From the NCBI RefSeq assembly GCF_001659605.2, contig NC_035166.2:20067225-20131224 (forward strand): DNA of 64,000 nucleotides, in the 5' to 3' direction. Numbering within the stretch: position 1 is the stretch's first letter; each line of letters starts with the position of its first letter. The position numbers and the translations under genes were made by a program. This stretch comes from Manihot esculenta. Taxonomy: Eukaryota > Streptophyta > Magnoliopsida > Malpighiales > Euphorbiaceae. The notes below the pieces were generated by a model that was not told where the DNA came from, ran no database searches, and worked only from the letters and a program-made list of their open reading frames with translations. Positions 1 to 11,515 of the stretch are shown here, one piece after another.

Positions 1-285
1 ACCTCATACATAAAGTCAAGCACCATCTCTAATCCTCAATATCATTACATGACTGAAACTATACTTTTACATAACATTAATACATTTATCATGTCCACAC
101 TATCTATTACATACATCAGACTTTATTACTCTTGTAAACCTCCTGGTCTACCCTGTACCTGAAATCCTGGGGAAATTGGGAGAGGGGTGAGCTACTAGAG
201 CCCAGTGAGCAGAATAATAAAAACATTTAAATCATATGGATCATGGAATGCATCACATCACAGCTAATCACATCAAGGATGAACC

Positions 286-470
286 TGTCACCAATAGCCC
301 TCTACATGGTCCAACTGTGCCAGAACGTAGAATGGGTCCTGGTCTTTCCCTTACATATCATAACATAACAGTGTCCAACTGTGCCAGAACGTAGAATGGG
401 TCCTGGTCTTTCCCTTACATAGTGCCAGCGAACGTAGAATGGGTCCCACTGGTCTTACATTCCGTACCGT
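286..470 (-). repeat. LTR minisatellite, about 3 units
   Basis: Three direct copies of a unit containing, on the plus strand, GTGCCAGAACGTAGAATGGG followed by TCCTGGTC. The third copy is diverged. On the LTR sense strand each unit reads CCAGG, then a core with CATTCTACGT, then CCTGGCAC, so each can fold into a short hairpin. The unit is related to that of element 2. Confidence 0.7.
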
Positions 471-1637
471 ACATATCACATCGTCATATCATAGATCGAG
501 GGCTATGGATCATCCAACATTCATCCACATCAACAATAAAATGTGCAATGCAACATATTTGTGAATTCTAATGTAAACAACCTAGTACATCTCATGGCAT
601 TCATGATGCGTGAATCATGCTAAAAAAAGTCCATCATTTGCTTTAAAACATATTGAGATATTCCACTCACCTCTGGGTAGCTCTGACCAGACACTGGAGC
701 AGCTGACTCACTGCTGGGGTCCTCGGTTCCTCGGGTCCGAACCTACACAGGTGGACTCAAATGAGGGACCAAACAAACATGAACATAACTCTAAACTACT
801 CCCCAAAAACCCCCTAAAACATCATGAAACACTTATAGAAAAACATGCAAGAAAGGGCTGGACAGGGCACTTTCGGTGGCAGGTTCGGCGGCCGAAAGTC
901 CCTCCAGAGCCGAAAGTCAGGCAGGTTCGGCGGTACCTTCGGCGGCCGAAACTCCCAGACAGAGGCGAAACTCATGCATGTTCGGCGGCACTTTCGGCGG
1001 CCGAAACTCCCAGACAGAGACGAAAGTCTCCTTTCGAGGGCAAGCTTCGGCAGCCGAAGGCTGCCTCCACAAGCATGTTCGGCGGCCGAAAGTTCCTTCG
1101 GCTGCCGAACCTGGTTTCTCCCAGAATGGTAGAAACTCAGCTCCCTTATGCATTTATGCCTCCACTCTCATCCAAACATGCATAAACCTATTCTACAACA
1201 CTCATACACAAGCATACAAGTTCCTAGGGGCATCAACTAACTAAAACCCCATCTAAAACACATCAAACATACATTTGCAAGCCACATTGTTCAAAAACAC
1301 AAATAAAACCCATAAACCTAACCAAGAGCTAAACATGCATTCTACCCCATAGATCTTGCATAAAACTTACTTTAAACATGAAATGAGCTTAAGATCGGCT
1401 CTTACCTCTTGAAGATCGAGAGAGAGACGTCCTAAACTCGGATGTGGGAGATTTTTGAGTTCTTGAACCCCAAAGCTCCAAAACTTGCTTAAAATTCGAA
1501 AATCTTCAAAACAAAGTAAAAACTTGTGAAAAACTCAAAAGATCTGAAGGAAAAAACTCAAGATCGGTGAGGGGTGGCGGAGAACTCACCTTGGCCGGAA
1601 ATGGGGAAAAAGCTCGCCCGTTTTCGGCTAAGGGACC

Positions 1638-1645
1638 CTTTTATA
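1638..1645 (-). promoter_or_regulatory. LTR TATA box
   Basis: TATAAAAG on the minus strand, about 335 bp inside the LTR. It is in the same position and context (CCACTATAAAAG) as in the other Tekay-type LTRs of the window, so transcription should start about 30 bp further on and U3 is short. Confidence 0.7.
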
Positions 1646-1980
1646 GTGGCTGGCCAGGCCACGTTCGGGGGCCGAACGTGCCTCCGCATGCATGCCATGT
1701 TCGGCGGCCGAACTTGAGGTTCAGCGGCCGAACCTGGACTTTCCTCACTTATGCTTTCGGGGGCCTAAAGGCGCTCCCGAAGGCATGCATGTTCGGCGGC
1801 CGAACCTGAGTTTTCCTTCAAGGTTGTTTTCATGCAAAAACTATTTCCATTTTACTTAAAACCATGAAATACCTTAAAACATTTTATGAAAACATGATTC
1901 TACCCTACTAGAGGCTCCCGACATCCGAGATTCCACCGGACGGTAGGAATTCTGATACCGGAGTCTAGCCGGGTATTACA

Positions 1981-2052
1981 CTATGGGTCTCGGCGACCTT
2001 AAGTCGACCTGGATCCTAGCGCCGGTAGCGGTCTGATTTTCGGGTCGTTACA
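1981..2052 (+). mobile_element. 3' tail of a plus-strand Tekay-type LTR
   Basis: These 72 bases match the last bases of the plus-strand LTRs (CTAGCGCCGGTAGCGGT ... TCGGGTCGTTACA). They end exactly in the CA terminus at 2052, after which Tat-element DNA begins. The body of the LTR is absent because the minus-strand LTR ending at 1980 was inserted into it. The target duplications would be CTATG (1981-1985) for the minus-strand insertion and GATCT (2053-2057) for this LTR. Their partners lie left of the window. Confidence 0.8.
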
Positions 2053-2735
2053 GATCTGCTCGCTTAGCTCCTGCTTCTTCACGAGCTCCAAAGCCGAGCT
2101 CCCGGGGTGTCAGGACCTCCAAGCCCTCCAGCCGCAGCAGTTCAAGCTCCTTTACTCGATCTTCTCGGGCCACTGGGTCCCAACAGGCCGCCACTACAAG
2201 GACAGAGGTGGCACCAAAGATTATTGATAGGCTAGTGGTGGATCCTGAGCACGTGAGGGCGGGTGCTGCCTCGTCTTTCGGGGATGCCCCTGAGGGGAGG
2301 TTGGAGGTTTCTCCCGCTGGTAGGGCTCCCGAGGGTGAAGTGGAGGTCGGCCCGGCAGGTGAGAATGTCCAAGAAGCTGCCATAGAAGCTGCCCCTGTTG
2401 ATAAGGGCATTCCTGTGGAGGGGGGCCGAGTCTAAGCCAGTTGGTGGCGTTCCTCCTCGAGAGAAGCCTCAGCCATCCCTGAGGGCGCTGCTAAGGGGGT
2501 CGCGAGCAAGCGTCCTCCTCCTTCTGAAGCTCCTGCCCCGGCTCCTGCTCTTAAGAGGTCTCGGGCTTCTAGAAGACCAACTCCAGCCCTGCCTCCCCTT
2601 GAAAAAGAAAAAACTCTCGTGGTGCCCTTGCTCTCTGCTCCTGACAATGAGATTCTGAATGCAGAGGACATCACCCATCAATCTCCGGTGAGCGTGGTTG
2701 CGGGGATACTGCGAGAGAGAGTGTTCAGTGGGGTC
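2053..2735 (+). pseudogene. Antisense extra ORF remnant of the Tat element
   Basis: This plus-strand coding relic is in two frames: 2208-2435 is open, then after a frameshift a second frame runs to about 2740. The product is rich in Ala, Pro, Gly and Glu, with a basic KRSRASRRP stretch. Some plant Tat elements carry an ORF antisense to pol between integrase and the 3' LTR. The position and strand here match that arrangement, with the C-terminus facing pol. The composition resembles the low-complexity part of 'gypsy-type transposase' extra ORFs, but I could not confirm a domain. The N-terminus is cut at 2053 by an LTR. Confidence 0.45.
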
Positions 2736-2736
2736 A

Positions 2737-3059
2737 CAGAGGACGGTTGGGTCCCTTGTCTGATATGCCCCTGTTATTTGACTGATTACTAATTGGGAGT
2801 CACTATTTATCTCGAGGTCGGTTGCCCCTACTTCCGTTGCGATCATCATCCCATTTATTAGGGCTTCATACTCTGCTACATTGTTGGTGGCACTGAACTC
2901 TAGACGTAGAGCATAGCAGACTTTGAACCCTTCAGGGCCCTTCAGCACTATCCCCGCACCGCTGCCCCCAGCTCCTGACGCCCCATCCACATACAACTTC
3001 CAGCTGAACTCTCGTGAGGGCTGCCTCTCGCTCTCGCCTTCTAATGTCTCCGAGGACAT
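2737..3059 (-). pseudogene. Tat archaeal-type RNase H (truncated)
   Basis: The translation has WKLYVDGASG near its start, then NNVAEYEALI and INSDSQLVISQITGAYQ. These are the Asp, Glu and Asp active-site regions of an archaeal-type RNase HI, the extra RNase H of Tat elements. Homology stops soon after 'YQTRDPT', near 2737, where plus-strand extra-ORF sequence begins. The last catalytic Asp and the integrase that should follow are therefore deleted. An in-frame TAA at 3075-3077 separates it from the RT part. Confidence 0.8.
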
Positions 3060-3074
3060 CTCACCCAGCTCTGC

Positions 3075-4630
3075 TTATTTTTCATTGAAAGAGCACTCTG
3101 CTATAAAGTCAGCGAGGGCTTGAGATTTTATGGTGGTGCGAGGTTGGTATTCTAAGCAGTAAGGGCTAATCTCGATGGACCATGCAAGCATCCAACCTGA
3201 AGTTTCTGGTCTATGCAGAATTTTCTTTAACGGCTGGTCTGTCATCACTACCCCTTGATGGCTCTCCAGATAAACCCTGAATTTTCTGACTGCTAGCAAC
3301 AGGGTATATGCTATTTTTTTGATGTTCAAATATCTCGTCTCAGCATCTTTGAGCACCTTGCTGACATAGAAAATCGGCTTCTGCTCTCCTTCTTCCATTC
3401 TCACCAGTACGGCGCTGACAACTTGTTCCGAAGCTGATAAGTAGATTAAGAGTTCTTCCCCTTCCCGTGGGCTACTAAGCACATGTGGAGAACTGAGATA
3501 GGCTTTGAGCTCTTTGAAAGCTTCTCGACAGTCCTCAGTCCATTCGAAGTTTGGGACTTTTCTCAACTTCCTGAAGAACGGTAAGCATTTTTCTGCTGAC
3601 CTTGACATGAAACGATTGAGCGCTACTACCTTTCCAGTAAGCCTTTGAACGTCCTTGACGCAGGTCGGCTCAGGCATTTTCAAGATGGCCTTCACCTTCT
3701 CTGGATTGGGTTTGATGCCCTTCCCACTCACCATGTACCCCGGGAATTTTTCTCCCTTAATGAAGAAAGCACACTTTGCCGGATTTAGCCTCATTCTGTA
3801 TCGCTCTAGCACCTCAAACACCTCCCTTAAATCTACCAAGTGTTGCTGGAAAGTTGGGCTTTTTACAACCATATCGTCCACGTACACCTCGACATTTCTA
3901 TCGATCTGCTCTTTGAAAATTTTATTCATTAGTCTCTGGTATGTTGCACCGGCATTCTTTAGCCCAAAGGGCATAGCCTTGTAACAATAGGTCCCATCTT
4001 CTGTTATGAATGAAGTCTTCTCCTCATCCAACCTGTCCATTGGGATTTGGTGGTAGCCAGACATTACATCCAGAGATGACATGTAATCAAAACCGGCCGT
4101 GGAGTCGACCATTTTATTAATATCGGGGAGGGGGTAACAATCTTTAGGACATGCCTAGTTCAGGTCAGTAAAATCTATACACATCATATACTTGCCATTG
4201 GCTTTTTTCACTAGTACAGGATTTGCTAGCCACTGTGGATATATTACTTCCCTAATAAACCCAGCCTCCTCCAGTTTTTGCACCTCCTCCCTAGTGGCCT
4301 GCTGCTTCTCTCTTCCCACCACCCTCTTCTTCTGTTTCACCGGCTTGGCTTCTGGGAGGACGTTCAACTTGTGATTCATCACCTTCGGGTCTATCTCAGG
4401 CATGTTAGATGGTTTCCAGGTGAAGTTTGATGCATGACCTCGGATCAGAGCCATGGCTTCAGTTTTCTGCTTTTTAGTCAAGCCAGCATTAAGACTGAAG
4501 ACCTTATACGCCTCTGCCTCCAATAAAGGGAAGGTTTCCAGCTCTCCCATCGGCTCTGTTCTAGCTTTTTTCTTCTCGTCTCGGACTTCTAGGACTTCTG
4601 AGTCAAACTTTTTCCTTGCCGAGCTCGGCT
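3075..4630 (-). pseudogene. Tat reverse transcriptase and first RNase H
   Basis: RT copies the retrotransposon RNA into DNA in virus-like particles. From 4630 downward the frame shows the RT entry region (EEAGFIREV, WLANPVLVKK, MCIDFTDLN), an in-frame TAG at 4155-4157, then YHQIPM, FGLKNAGATYQRLM and the catalytic YVDD (VYVDDMVVKS). A Ty3-type RNase H follows (LIYLSASEQVVSAVL, where the usual Asp of 'DAS' is not evident), and the frame ends with TAA at 3075-3077. The nonsense codons make it inactive. Removal of element 1 restores continuity with the protease fragment at 13510. Confidence 0.9.
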
Positions 4631-4900
4631 CTGATTGTAATACCCGGCTAGAGTCCGGCATCGGAATTCTACTCTCCGGTGGAATCCAAGATGTCGGAAT
4701 CCTCTAGAAGGATAAGATTTATGTTTTTCTAAAGTCTTTGAGTATGTTTTAATGTGTTAAGTGTAAAAGGAAATGAGGTTTTGAAAGAAATGCACCAAGG
4801 AAGAAATGCCAAGTTCGGCCGCCGAAGGTGAAGTTCGGCCGTCGAACATGCATGAGTTTGGAATCACGTTAGGCCGCCGAAGGTGGTCTGGCCAGCCACC

Positions 4901-4908
4901 TATAAAAG
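4901..4908 (+). promoter_or_regulatory. LTR TATA box of element 1
   Basis: TATAAAAG 265 bp into the 5' LTR. The same box is at 11768-11775 in the 3' LTR. It predicts a short U3 and a very long transcribed R/U5. Confidence 0.7.
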
Positions 4909-6024
4909 GCCCTAGGTCGGTGAATGGATAAGCTTTCTTCCATTTTCACAGACAGAGGTGAGACCATGCTTTTCCTTGGGTGCTCTTCATGTTTTCTTCA
5001 AATCTTTCAAAGGTTTGATGGGTTTTATATTGTTTTGAAGTTTTTGAGCAAATCAACCAAAAGTTTTGAAGTTGGAGACTTTGAGGGAGAGTTTCTCCAT
5101 ATCTCCACGTTGGGATCGTTTATCTTCTTATTTGTAAGAGGTACGTGAAGATCCTGAACTTCTTTTCATGTTTTATGAAGGTCTTATAGAGTTTTATGGG
5201 TAGAGATGCATGTTTAGGTTATGTTGAGTTTTTTGGTTGATTTGTGGTCAAAGCATGTATATGTGTTTAGTTGTGATGTTTGTTGGGGTTTTAAGTTAGT
5301 TTTGGACCCCTTTGTGCCTATACTTGAGTATATGTAGATTGTGGAATTTTGGGTTGCATGCTTGTGTGAAGTTGGGTGAGTTTGCTTGAAGCAGAGCAGG
5401 GTTCTGCCTTACTGGCAAACCCAGTTTCGGCCGCCGAAGGAAGGTTCGGCCGCCAAACATGCTGAGGAGGTGGTTTTGGCTGCCTAAGCTTGCCCCCGAA
5501 AGTTTGGACTTTCGGCTCTGGAGGGGGGTTTCGGCCGCCGAAGGTGCCGCCGAAGGTTAGGGACTTTCGTCTCTGGAGAGGACTTTCGGCAGCCGAAGTG
5601 CCGCCGAAAGTGCTTGAGTTTCAGCTCTGGAAGGGACTTTCGGCCGCCGACCCTGCCGCGAAAGTGCCCTGTCCAGCCCTCTTTTGCATGATTTATTTGA
5701 TTGTTTTAGGATGTTTTAGGGGGTTTTTGGGGAGTTTTATAGAGTTGTTCTTGAGCTAGTTTGGTCCCTCATTTGCGTCCACCTGTGTAGGAACGGACCA
5801 GAGGAACCGAAGAGAGCAGCAGTGAGCACTGCTTCAGCGTATTCAGAGTCAGTTTAGAGTCAACCAGAGGTGAGTGGAACTAAACTTAATGTTTTCAATT
5901 GAACAATTAAATGCTTTTAGCATGTTCCATGCATCATGATATGTACTAGGTTGAGTGCACTGGACTACATTAATGTGACGCATTGCATTATTCAGTGCTT
6001 GTACGGATCGGACATAGTGGATTC

Positions 6025-6135
6025 ATTAGCCTTCATAGTAAAGTCCTGAGGAGCCCTGAGAGGGCCGGGCACAGGGCACCCTAGGGTGCGTAATAAAGTC
6101 TTGAGGAGCTCCTTCGCGGGCCGGGCACAGTTGAG
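6025..6135 (+). repeat. LTR minisatellite of element 1, two units
   Basis: Two diverged copies of a unit with AAGTC(C/T)TGAGGAGC and a GGGCCGGGCACAG end, at the position where the other Tekay-type LTRs carry their own hairpin repeats. The 3' LTR has the same pair at about 12903-13005. Confidence 0.6.
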
Positions 6136-6720
6136 GGATTTTTGAATCAGTCCGTCTGAGATGGGTGATTTACTTGTGATGTGATGCATTTCATGTGAGC
6201 ATGTTTATTAACATGATTTTATTGATTCTACTCACTGGTCTATAGTAGCTCATCTCTCTCCGTAATCCCAGTCTTGCAGGATCAGAGGTCAGGAAAAGTT
6301 CAGCAGGGTACAGGAAGAGTAAAGAGTTTTGTAATAGCATAGTGTGGACATGTAATCTTGTAAAGAGATGTATTAGCTTTGTAGTGAGTGTAGTAGTGTG
6401 CTTGACCCATATGTGTTGTCAATACATGGTTTGTTTTATGTAAATGTTTTTATGAGTATGTGAAAACCAGGCTTAACATGTATGAGTTTAACCCGTCTAG
6501 AGCAAGCTCTAGTAAGGGGTTCTGTAGTACAGAGATAGTGCATGCACAGGTTGAGCCTTGGTTCAGAGCAAAGTTTTATGTTTTTACAGAAAATGTATGA
6601 TCATGTATGGGAGTTTACAGGTACACAGAGAGGATAGCAGGCTTGCTACGGGTCCCGGCGACCTTATGTCGATCTGGATCCTAGCGCTGGTAGCGGTCCG
6701 ATTTTCGGGTCGTTACAGAT

Positions 6721-6733
6721 TGGTATCAGAGCC
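6721..6733 (+). promoter_or_regulatory. Primer-binding site, initiator-Met tRNA
   Basis: TGGTATCAGAGCC, complementary to the 3' end of plant initiator tRNA-Met, three bases after the 5' LTR. Minus-strand DNA synthesis would start here. Confidence 0.92.
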
Positions 6734-6946
6734 CTAGGTTCATATGGTCGGTCCTATAGAGAGAGTGTCGGGCTCATATAGGTTCTAGTAGGTCAAGCAC
6801 ACTAGGCAATCATGTCCACTAGGATAGGATGTTGAGTCCTGTCTATATGAGGATGTGTAATGCCATGATTTATGCATGTGCATTGTTGTTATGTGATGTC
6901 GCTATACTGATGTGTGTTGTTATGTGTTGCTGTCCAGTAAGCGGAG

Positions 6947-9900
6947 ATGAGAGGAACTCGTCGATCTGCACGATTGACTGGAGTCCCACCAGTGAATGAG
7001 GGTTCAGATGTTCGTCCTCCTGCGTTGCCAAGGGCAATATCTCAGAGATCAAGCAGAGAGGGTACGTCAAGGGACCCTAGAAGGTCTTTTGACGAGAGCA
7101 GAAGAGGAACAGATAGAGGAGGAAGGTCAGATGAAGTGAGGGAGGCTATGGATGTGGATCAGGGCAGAGAGGAAAGCATGGGTATGGACAGATCGGAAGA
7201 CGGTATGGGAGAGTCTCAAGGAGGCGCTCAGGCCTCGGGGTTTGGTTATCCACTCCATTATCCACCTTTTCCACAGGGCCCGGGTTATCCGATGGGGAGT
7301 ACGTCGGATTACTCTAGCTTTGCCCCATATCCTACCTACATGCCTTATATGCCTTATCCTCCTTTTTACCCACCATATCCCATGTATCTACCCACACCTT
7401 TCCATCCCAGTTCAGCATACCCAGATCCAAGTTCAGCACCTCCACCATCAGAACCAGAACAAGTAGCCCCTGTTGTCCAAGCACCTCAACCTAGCTCAGC
7501 TGGAGGAAGTAAAGTGAAAATGATAGAGTATCTGAAATTGGATGCTCCCAAATTCAATACGGGAGATGATCCATTTGAGTACCTCAGAACGGTTAAGATA
7601 ATAACCGATGAGTTAGGAGCTGATGATAGCAGAGCCATTGAGATGGCGGGGTTCACACTCAAATGTAAGAAAGCCCAAGAGTGGTTCAAGAATTATGTGG
7701 ACCCCAGGTTGGACAGCATGTCTTGGGGAGAGTTCGCCAATGCATTTGCTGGGTGGGCTTTTCCTGACAGTTCCAGGGAGATGAAAGTGATAGAATTTGA
7801 GCAGCTGAGGTAGACTGAAGAGATGAGTGTAGATGACTACACAGACAAGTTCCTGGATTTGCTTCAGTATGTGGATCAGGCTTATGACACTGACCAGAAG
7901 AAGACAAGAAGATATACTATGAGACTGCATCCCATGTATTCCTCCTTGATTCTTCCAGCAGAGAAAGAGAGTTTCCACTCTATAGTGGATGCCGCCAGGA
8001 AGATGGAGGCGAGTGCCATTATTCAGGGAATAGTAAAACAACACGTGGCACAATCTTCGGGTTCTAAGACCCCCAGTGCAGCAGCTTCTGGCAGCAAGAA
8101 GGGAGAAAAGTTTAAAGCGAAGAAGGGCAAGTTCTGGAATAAGATCAAGTCGAGTCTGGGAATGGGTAGTGGCTCAAGCTCTGGCACAGGCAGTACAGTG
8201 TGCATGAGATGTGGAAGGCCGCACAAAGGAGTTTGTCGTTTGGGATCTACAGCCTGTTTTAAGTGTGGGCAGGAGGGACATTTTGCTCGGGAATGTCCTC
8301 AGATGACCTTTATGGCACCATCCCAGTAGATGAGCTCAGGTAGTGTGGCACATCCAGCAGCTCCAGCCATGCCTCAGAGTAGTGGCAGAGGTAGAGGGAA
8401 ATGGTCAACCTCTTCTTCAGCAGCAGGTTCCCGAGGTGAAGGTCCGGTAGCCCCAGCACGGATCTTCACTGTGACACAAGAGGAGGCAAACACGTCGAAC
8501 ACAGTGGTGTCAGGTAACCTCATCATTGGGTGTTCCGAGGTGTATGCTTTGATGGACCCCGGTGCTTCTCACTCTTTTATTGCTTCGAGAGCCGTGGAGA
8601 GATTGGGTCTGATCATTTCTGAGTTAGAGTATCCTCTCTGGGTCAGTGGACCCAAATGTGACCCATCAGATGGCGCCAGCAGAGTTAAAAGAGCTGAAAG
8701 AGCAGCTGCAAGAGTTGGTAGATAAGGGTTTCATCCGCCCTAGTACCTCACCTTGGGGTGCTCCAGTGCTGTTTTTCAGAAAGAAGGATGGATCCCTCAG
8801 ACTTTGTATCAACTACAGGCAGTTGAACAAGGTCACTATCAAGAATAAGTATCCCCTGCCTAGGATCGATGATCTATTTGACCAGCTAGCTGGAGCAGGT
8901 TGTTTCTCTAAAATAGATATGAGATCCGGGTATCATCAGTGGAGAGTCAGAGAAGCAGATGTGCCAAAGACAGCTTTCAAGACCAGATATGGGCATTATG
9001 AGTTCTTAGTAATGTCGTTCGGGTTGACAAACGCCCCTGCAGCATTCATGGATCTCATGAACAAAGTTTTCAGCGAGTATCTGGATCACTTTGTTATTGT
9101 CTTCATCGATGATATCTTAGTGTATTCCAAAGATGCAGAGGAGTATGCTCAGCATCTGAGGATAGTTCTGCAGACACTGAGAGAGCATGGATTATATGCC
9201 AAGTTCTCGAAGTGTGAGTTTTGGTTGAGGAGCATTTCATTCTTGGGGCATGTGGTATCAGCAGAAGGCATTGAGGTAGACCCCAAGAAGATAGAGGCTG
9301 TAGCTAACTGGCCCAGACCCACTACAGTGACTGAGATTAAAAGCTTTTTGGGTTTGGCAAGTTACTACAGGAGGTTCGTTCAGGACTTCTCCAAGATAGC
9401 GGCTCCTATGACCAAACTAACTCAGAAGAATCAGCGGTTCGAGTGGTCGGACTAATGTGAAGAGAGCTTTGAAGAGTTAAAAAGAAGATTAACATCAGCC
9501 CCGATGTTATCTCTGCCCGTCAGTAATGAGGACTTCACAGTGTTCTGTGATGCGTCCCGAGTGGGATTGGGTTGTGTTTTGATGCAGAATGAAAGGGTGA
9601 TTGCTTATGCTTCTAGGCAGCTGAAGAAGCACGAGTTGAATTACCCCACGCATGACCTAGAGATGGCGGCAGTTATCTTTGCACTCAAGATGTGGAGGCA
9701 TTACCTTTATGGGGTTAAATGCGAGATCTTCACAGATCACAAGAGTTTACAGTACATCTTGAGTCAGAAAGAGCTGAATTTGAGGCAGAGAAGATGGGTA
9801 GAACTGCTCAGTGACTATGATTGCAAGATTCAGTATCATCCGGGTAAGACGAATGTTGTGGCAGACTCCCTAAGCCGGAAATCACTTGGCAGTTTGTCCC

Positions 9901-11444
9901 ATATAGCAGCAGAGAGAAGACCAGTGGTGATGGAGTTTTATAAGCTCATCGACGAAGGGCTACAGCTTGAGTTGTCTGGTACAGGTGCGTTGATAGCACA
10001 GATGCGAGTGACACCAGTGTTTCTGGAGCAGGTAGCTCAGAAACGGCATGAGGACCCTAAGTTAGTGAAAATTGCCGGGACTGTTCAATCAGGCAACAGT
10101 GCAGAGTTCAGATTTGACATCAAAGGAATCCTCCGCTTTGGGAATCGACTATGTGTACCAGATGACATCAGTCTGAAAGGAGACATTATGAGGGAAGCTC
10201 ATAATGCAAGATACAGTGTTCACCCTGGAGCCACCAAGATGTATCAGGATCTAAAAAGGGTATATTGGTGGCCAGCTATGAAGAAAGAAGTGGCACAGTT
10301 TGTGTCCGCCTGTGAAGTTTGCCAGAGGGTGAAACTGGAACATCAGAAGCCGGCTGAAATGCTTAACCCACTGTCGATTCCAGAGTGGAAGTGAGAGAAC
10401 ATAACTATGGATTTTGTAGTGGGCTTACCGGCAGCGTCCAACAGGTTAGACTCCATATGGGTGATTGTGGACAGACTGACTAAATCTGCTCACTTTATTC
10501 CTGTTAGGAGTAATTACTCTGTGGACAAGTTAGCACAGGTTTATGTGGAAGAGATAATAAGGTTGCATGGAGTTCCAGTGTCTATCGTGTCAGATAGAGG
10601 ACCTCAGTTCACCTCTAGGTTTTGGCGGAGTCTGCAGAGTGCTATGGGCACACGGTTGGATTTTAGCACTGCTTTCCATCCACAGACTGACAGACAGTCA
10701 GAGAGGACCATCCAGACCATCGAGGATCTGCTCAGAATGTGTGTGTTAGACTTTGGCGGTTCTTAGAGGTAGCATCTACCTTTGGTGGAGTTTGCCTACA
10801 ATAACAGCCATCATGCTAGCATAGGGATGGCCCCTTATGAAGCCTTGTATGGGAGGAAGTGCAGATCACCTATTTGCTGGGAAGAAGTAGGAGAGGCGGC
10901 TCTTGCAGGACCGGAGCTTGTAGAGATCACCAGCAAAGTGGTGCCCATTATCAGAGAGAGAATCAGAACTGCTCAGAGCAGGCAGAAAAGCTATGCAGAT
11001 GTCCGCAGGAAGCAGATAGAGTTTCAGAAGGGTGATATGGTATTGCTGAAGGTGTCTCCAATGAAGGGAGTGGTTCAGTTTGGGAAGAAAGGTAAGCTAG
11101 CTCCACGGTACATTGGACCCTTTGAGATCTTGCAGAAGATCGGGAATGTGTCGTATAAGATAGATTTACCTGCTTCTATGGAGAGAATTCACCCGGTGTT
11201 CCATGTTTCTATGCTACGGAAGTTTGTGTCAGATCCGAGTAAGGTTCTGAGTGAGCCTGATGTAGAGATCCTTGGAGATCTCACCTATGTAGAGCAGCCA
11301 GTGCGGATCCTAGACACGCAGATCAGAAAGCTAAGGAACAAGGAAATTCCAATGGTGAAAGTCCTATGGAACCACCACAATCTAGAAGAGTGCACCTGGG
11401 AGACACGGGAGTCTATGCTCCAGCAATATCCATATCTGTTTTAA
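6947..11444 (+). pseudogene. Element 1 gag-pol, broken
   Basis: The start [12 protein letters not shown] is shared with elements 2 and 3. Gag has a Pro/Tyr-rich segment, a capsid-like domain and a CCHC knuckle (CFKCGQEGHFAREC). Protease (MDPGASHSF) follows, then RT (FIDDILVYS), RNase H, an integrase with its zinc finger and SDRGPQF, and a C-terminal chromodomain ending YPYLF. In-frame stops are at 7811 (TAG), 8327 (TAG), 9453 (TAA), 10392 (TGA) and 10764 (TAG). At about 8669 a deletion of about 455 bp relative to element 2 joins the protease to the RT in another frame. The stops at 7811, 8327, 10392 and 10764 fit single C-to-T or G-to-A changes. Confidence 0.93.
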
Positions 11445-11478
11445 GGTTAGTTTTCCTCCTTTTTATGTGTTGTTTGAG

Positions 11479-11514
11479 GAACATTCGGGGACGAATGTTC
11501 TTAAGGGGGGGAGA
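11479..11514 (+). promoter_or_regulatory. Stem-loop and polypurine tract of element 1
   Basis: A 9-bp inverted repeat (GAACATTCG and CGAATGTTC around the loop GGGA) at 11479-11500 is followed by the purine tract AAGGGGGGGAGA at 11503-11514, next to the 3' LTR. The tract primes plus-strand DNA synthesis. The role of the hairpin is unknown. Confidence 0.8.
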
Positions 11515-11515
11515 T

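Larger units (their letters stand above)
1..1980 (-). mobile_element. Tekay-type LTR, minus strand, cut by the window edge
   Basis: On the minus strand this begins at 1980 with the terminus TGTAATACCCGGCTAG shared by the Tekay-type LTRs further along the window, and it runs left past position 1. The other LTRs are about 2.0-2.3 kb, so roughly 300 bp should lie outside. It has the same internal landmarks: a TATA box, clusters of the GCC-box palindrome (around 880-1110 and 1670-1800) and a hairpin minisatellite. Because the outer terminus faces right against another LTR tail, it is either a solo LTR or the 5' LTR of an element extending left. The many short ORFs on both strands here come from the repeated palindromes and are not genes. 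Confidence 0.88.
4636..6717 (+). repeat. Element 1 5' LTR
   Basis: Begins TGTAATACCCGGCTAGAG and ends TCGGGTCGTTACA, followed by the spacer GAT and the primer site. TATAAAAG lies at 4901-4908. The U3 part carries diverged GCC-box palindromes, and a second cluster lies at about 5430-5670. Compared with the 3' LTR it retains about 85 bp near 6373-6460 that the 3' copy has lost. Confidence 0.93.

Noticed and set aside
610..1244. Overlapping ORFs on both strands encoding RRPKVPPKV- or SAAE-like repeats (also at about 5490, 12357, 14640-15075, 16292-16782, 23015-23485, 30926-31396, 34853-35150)
   Set aside because: All are translations of the repeated GCC-box palindromes inside LTRs. They occur in several frames on both strands at once and lack conserved starts.
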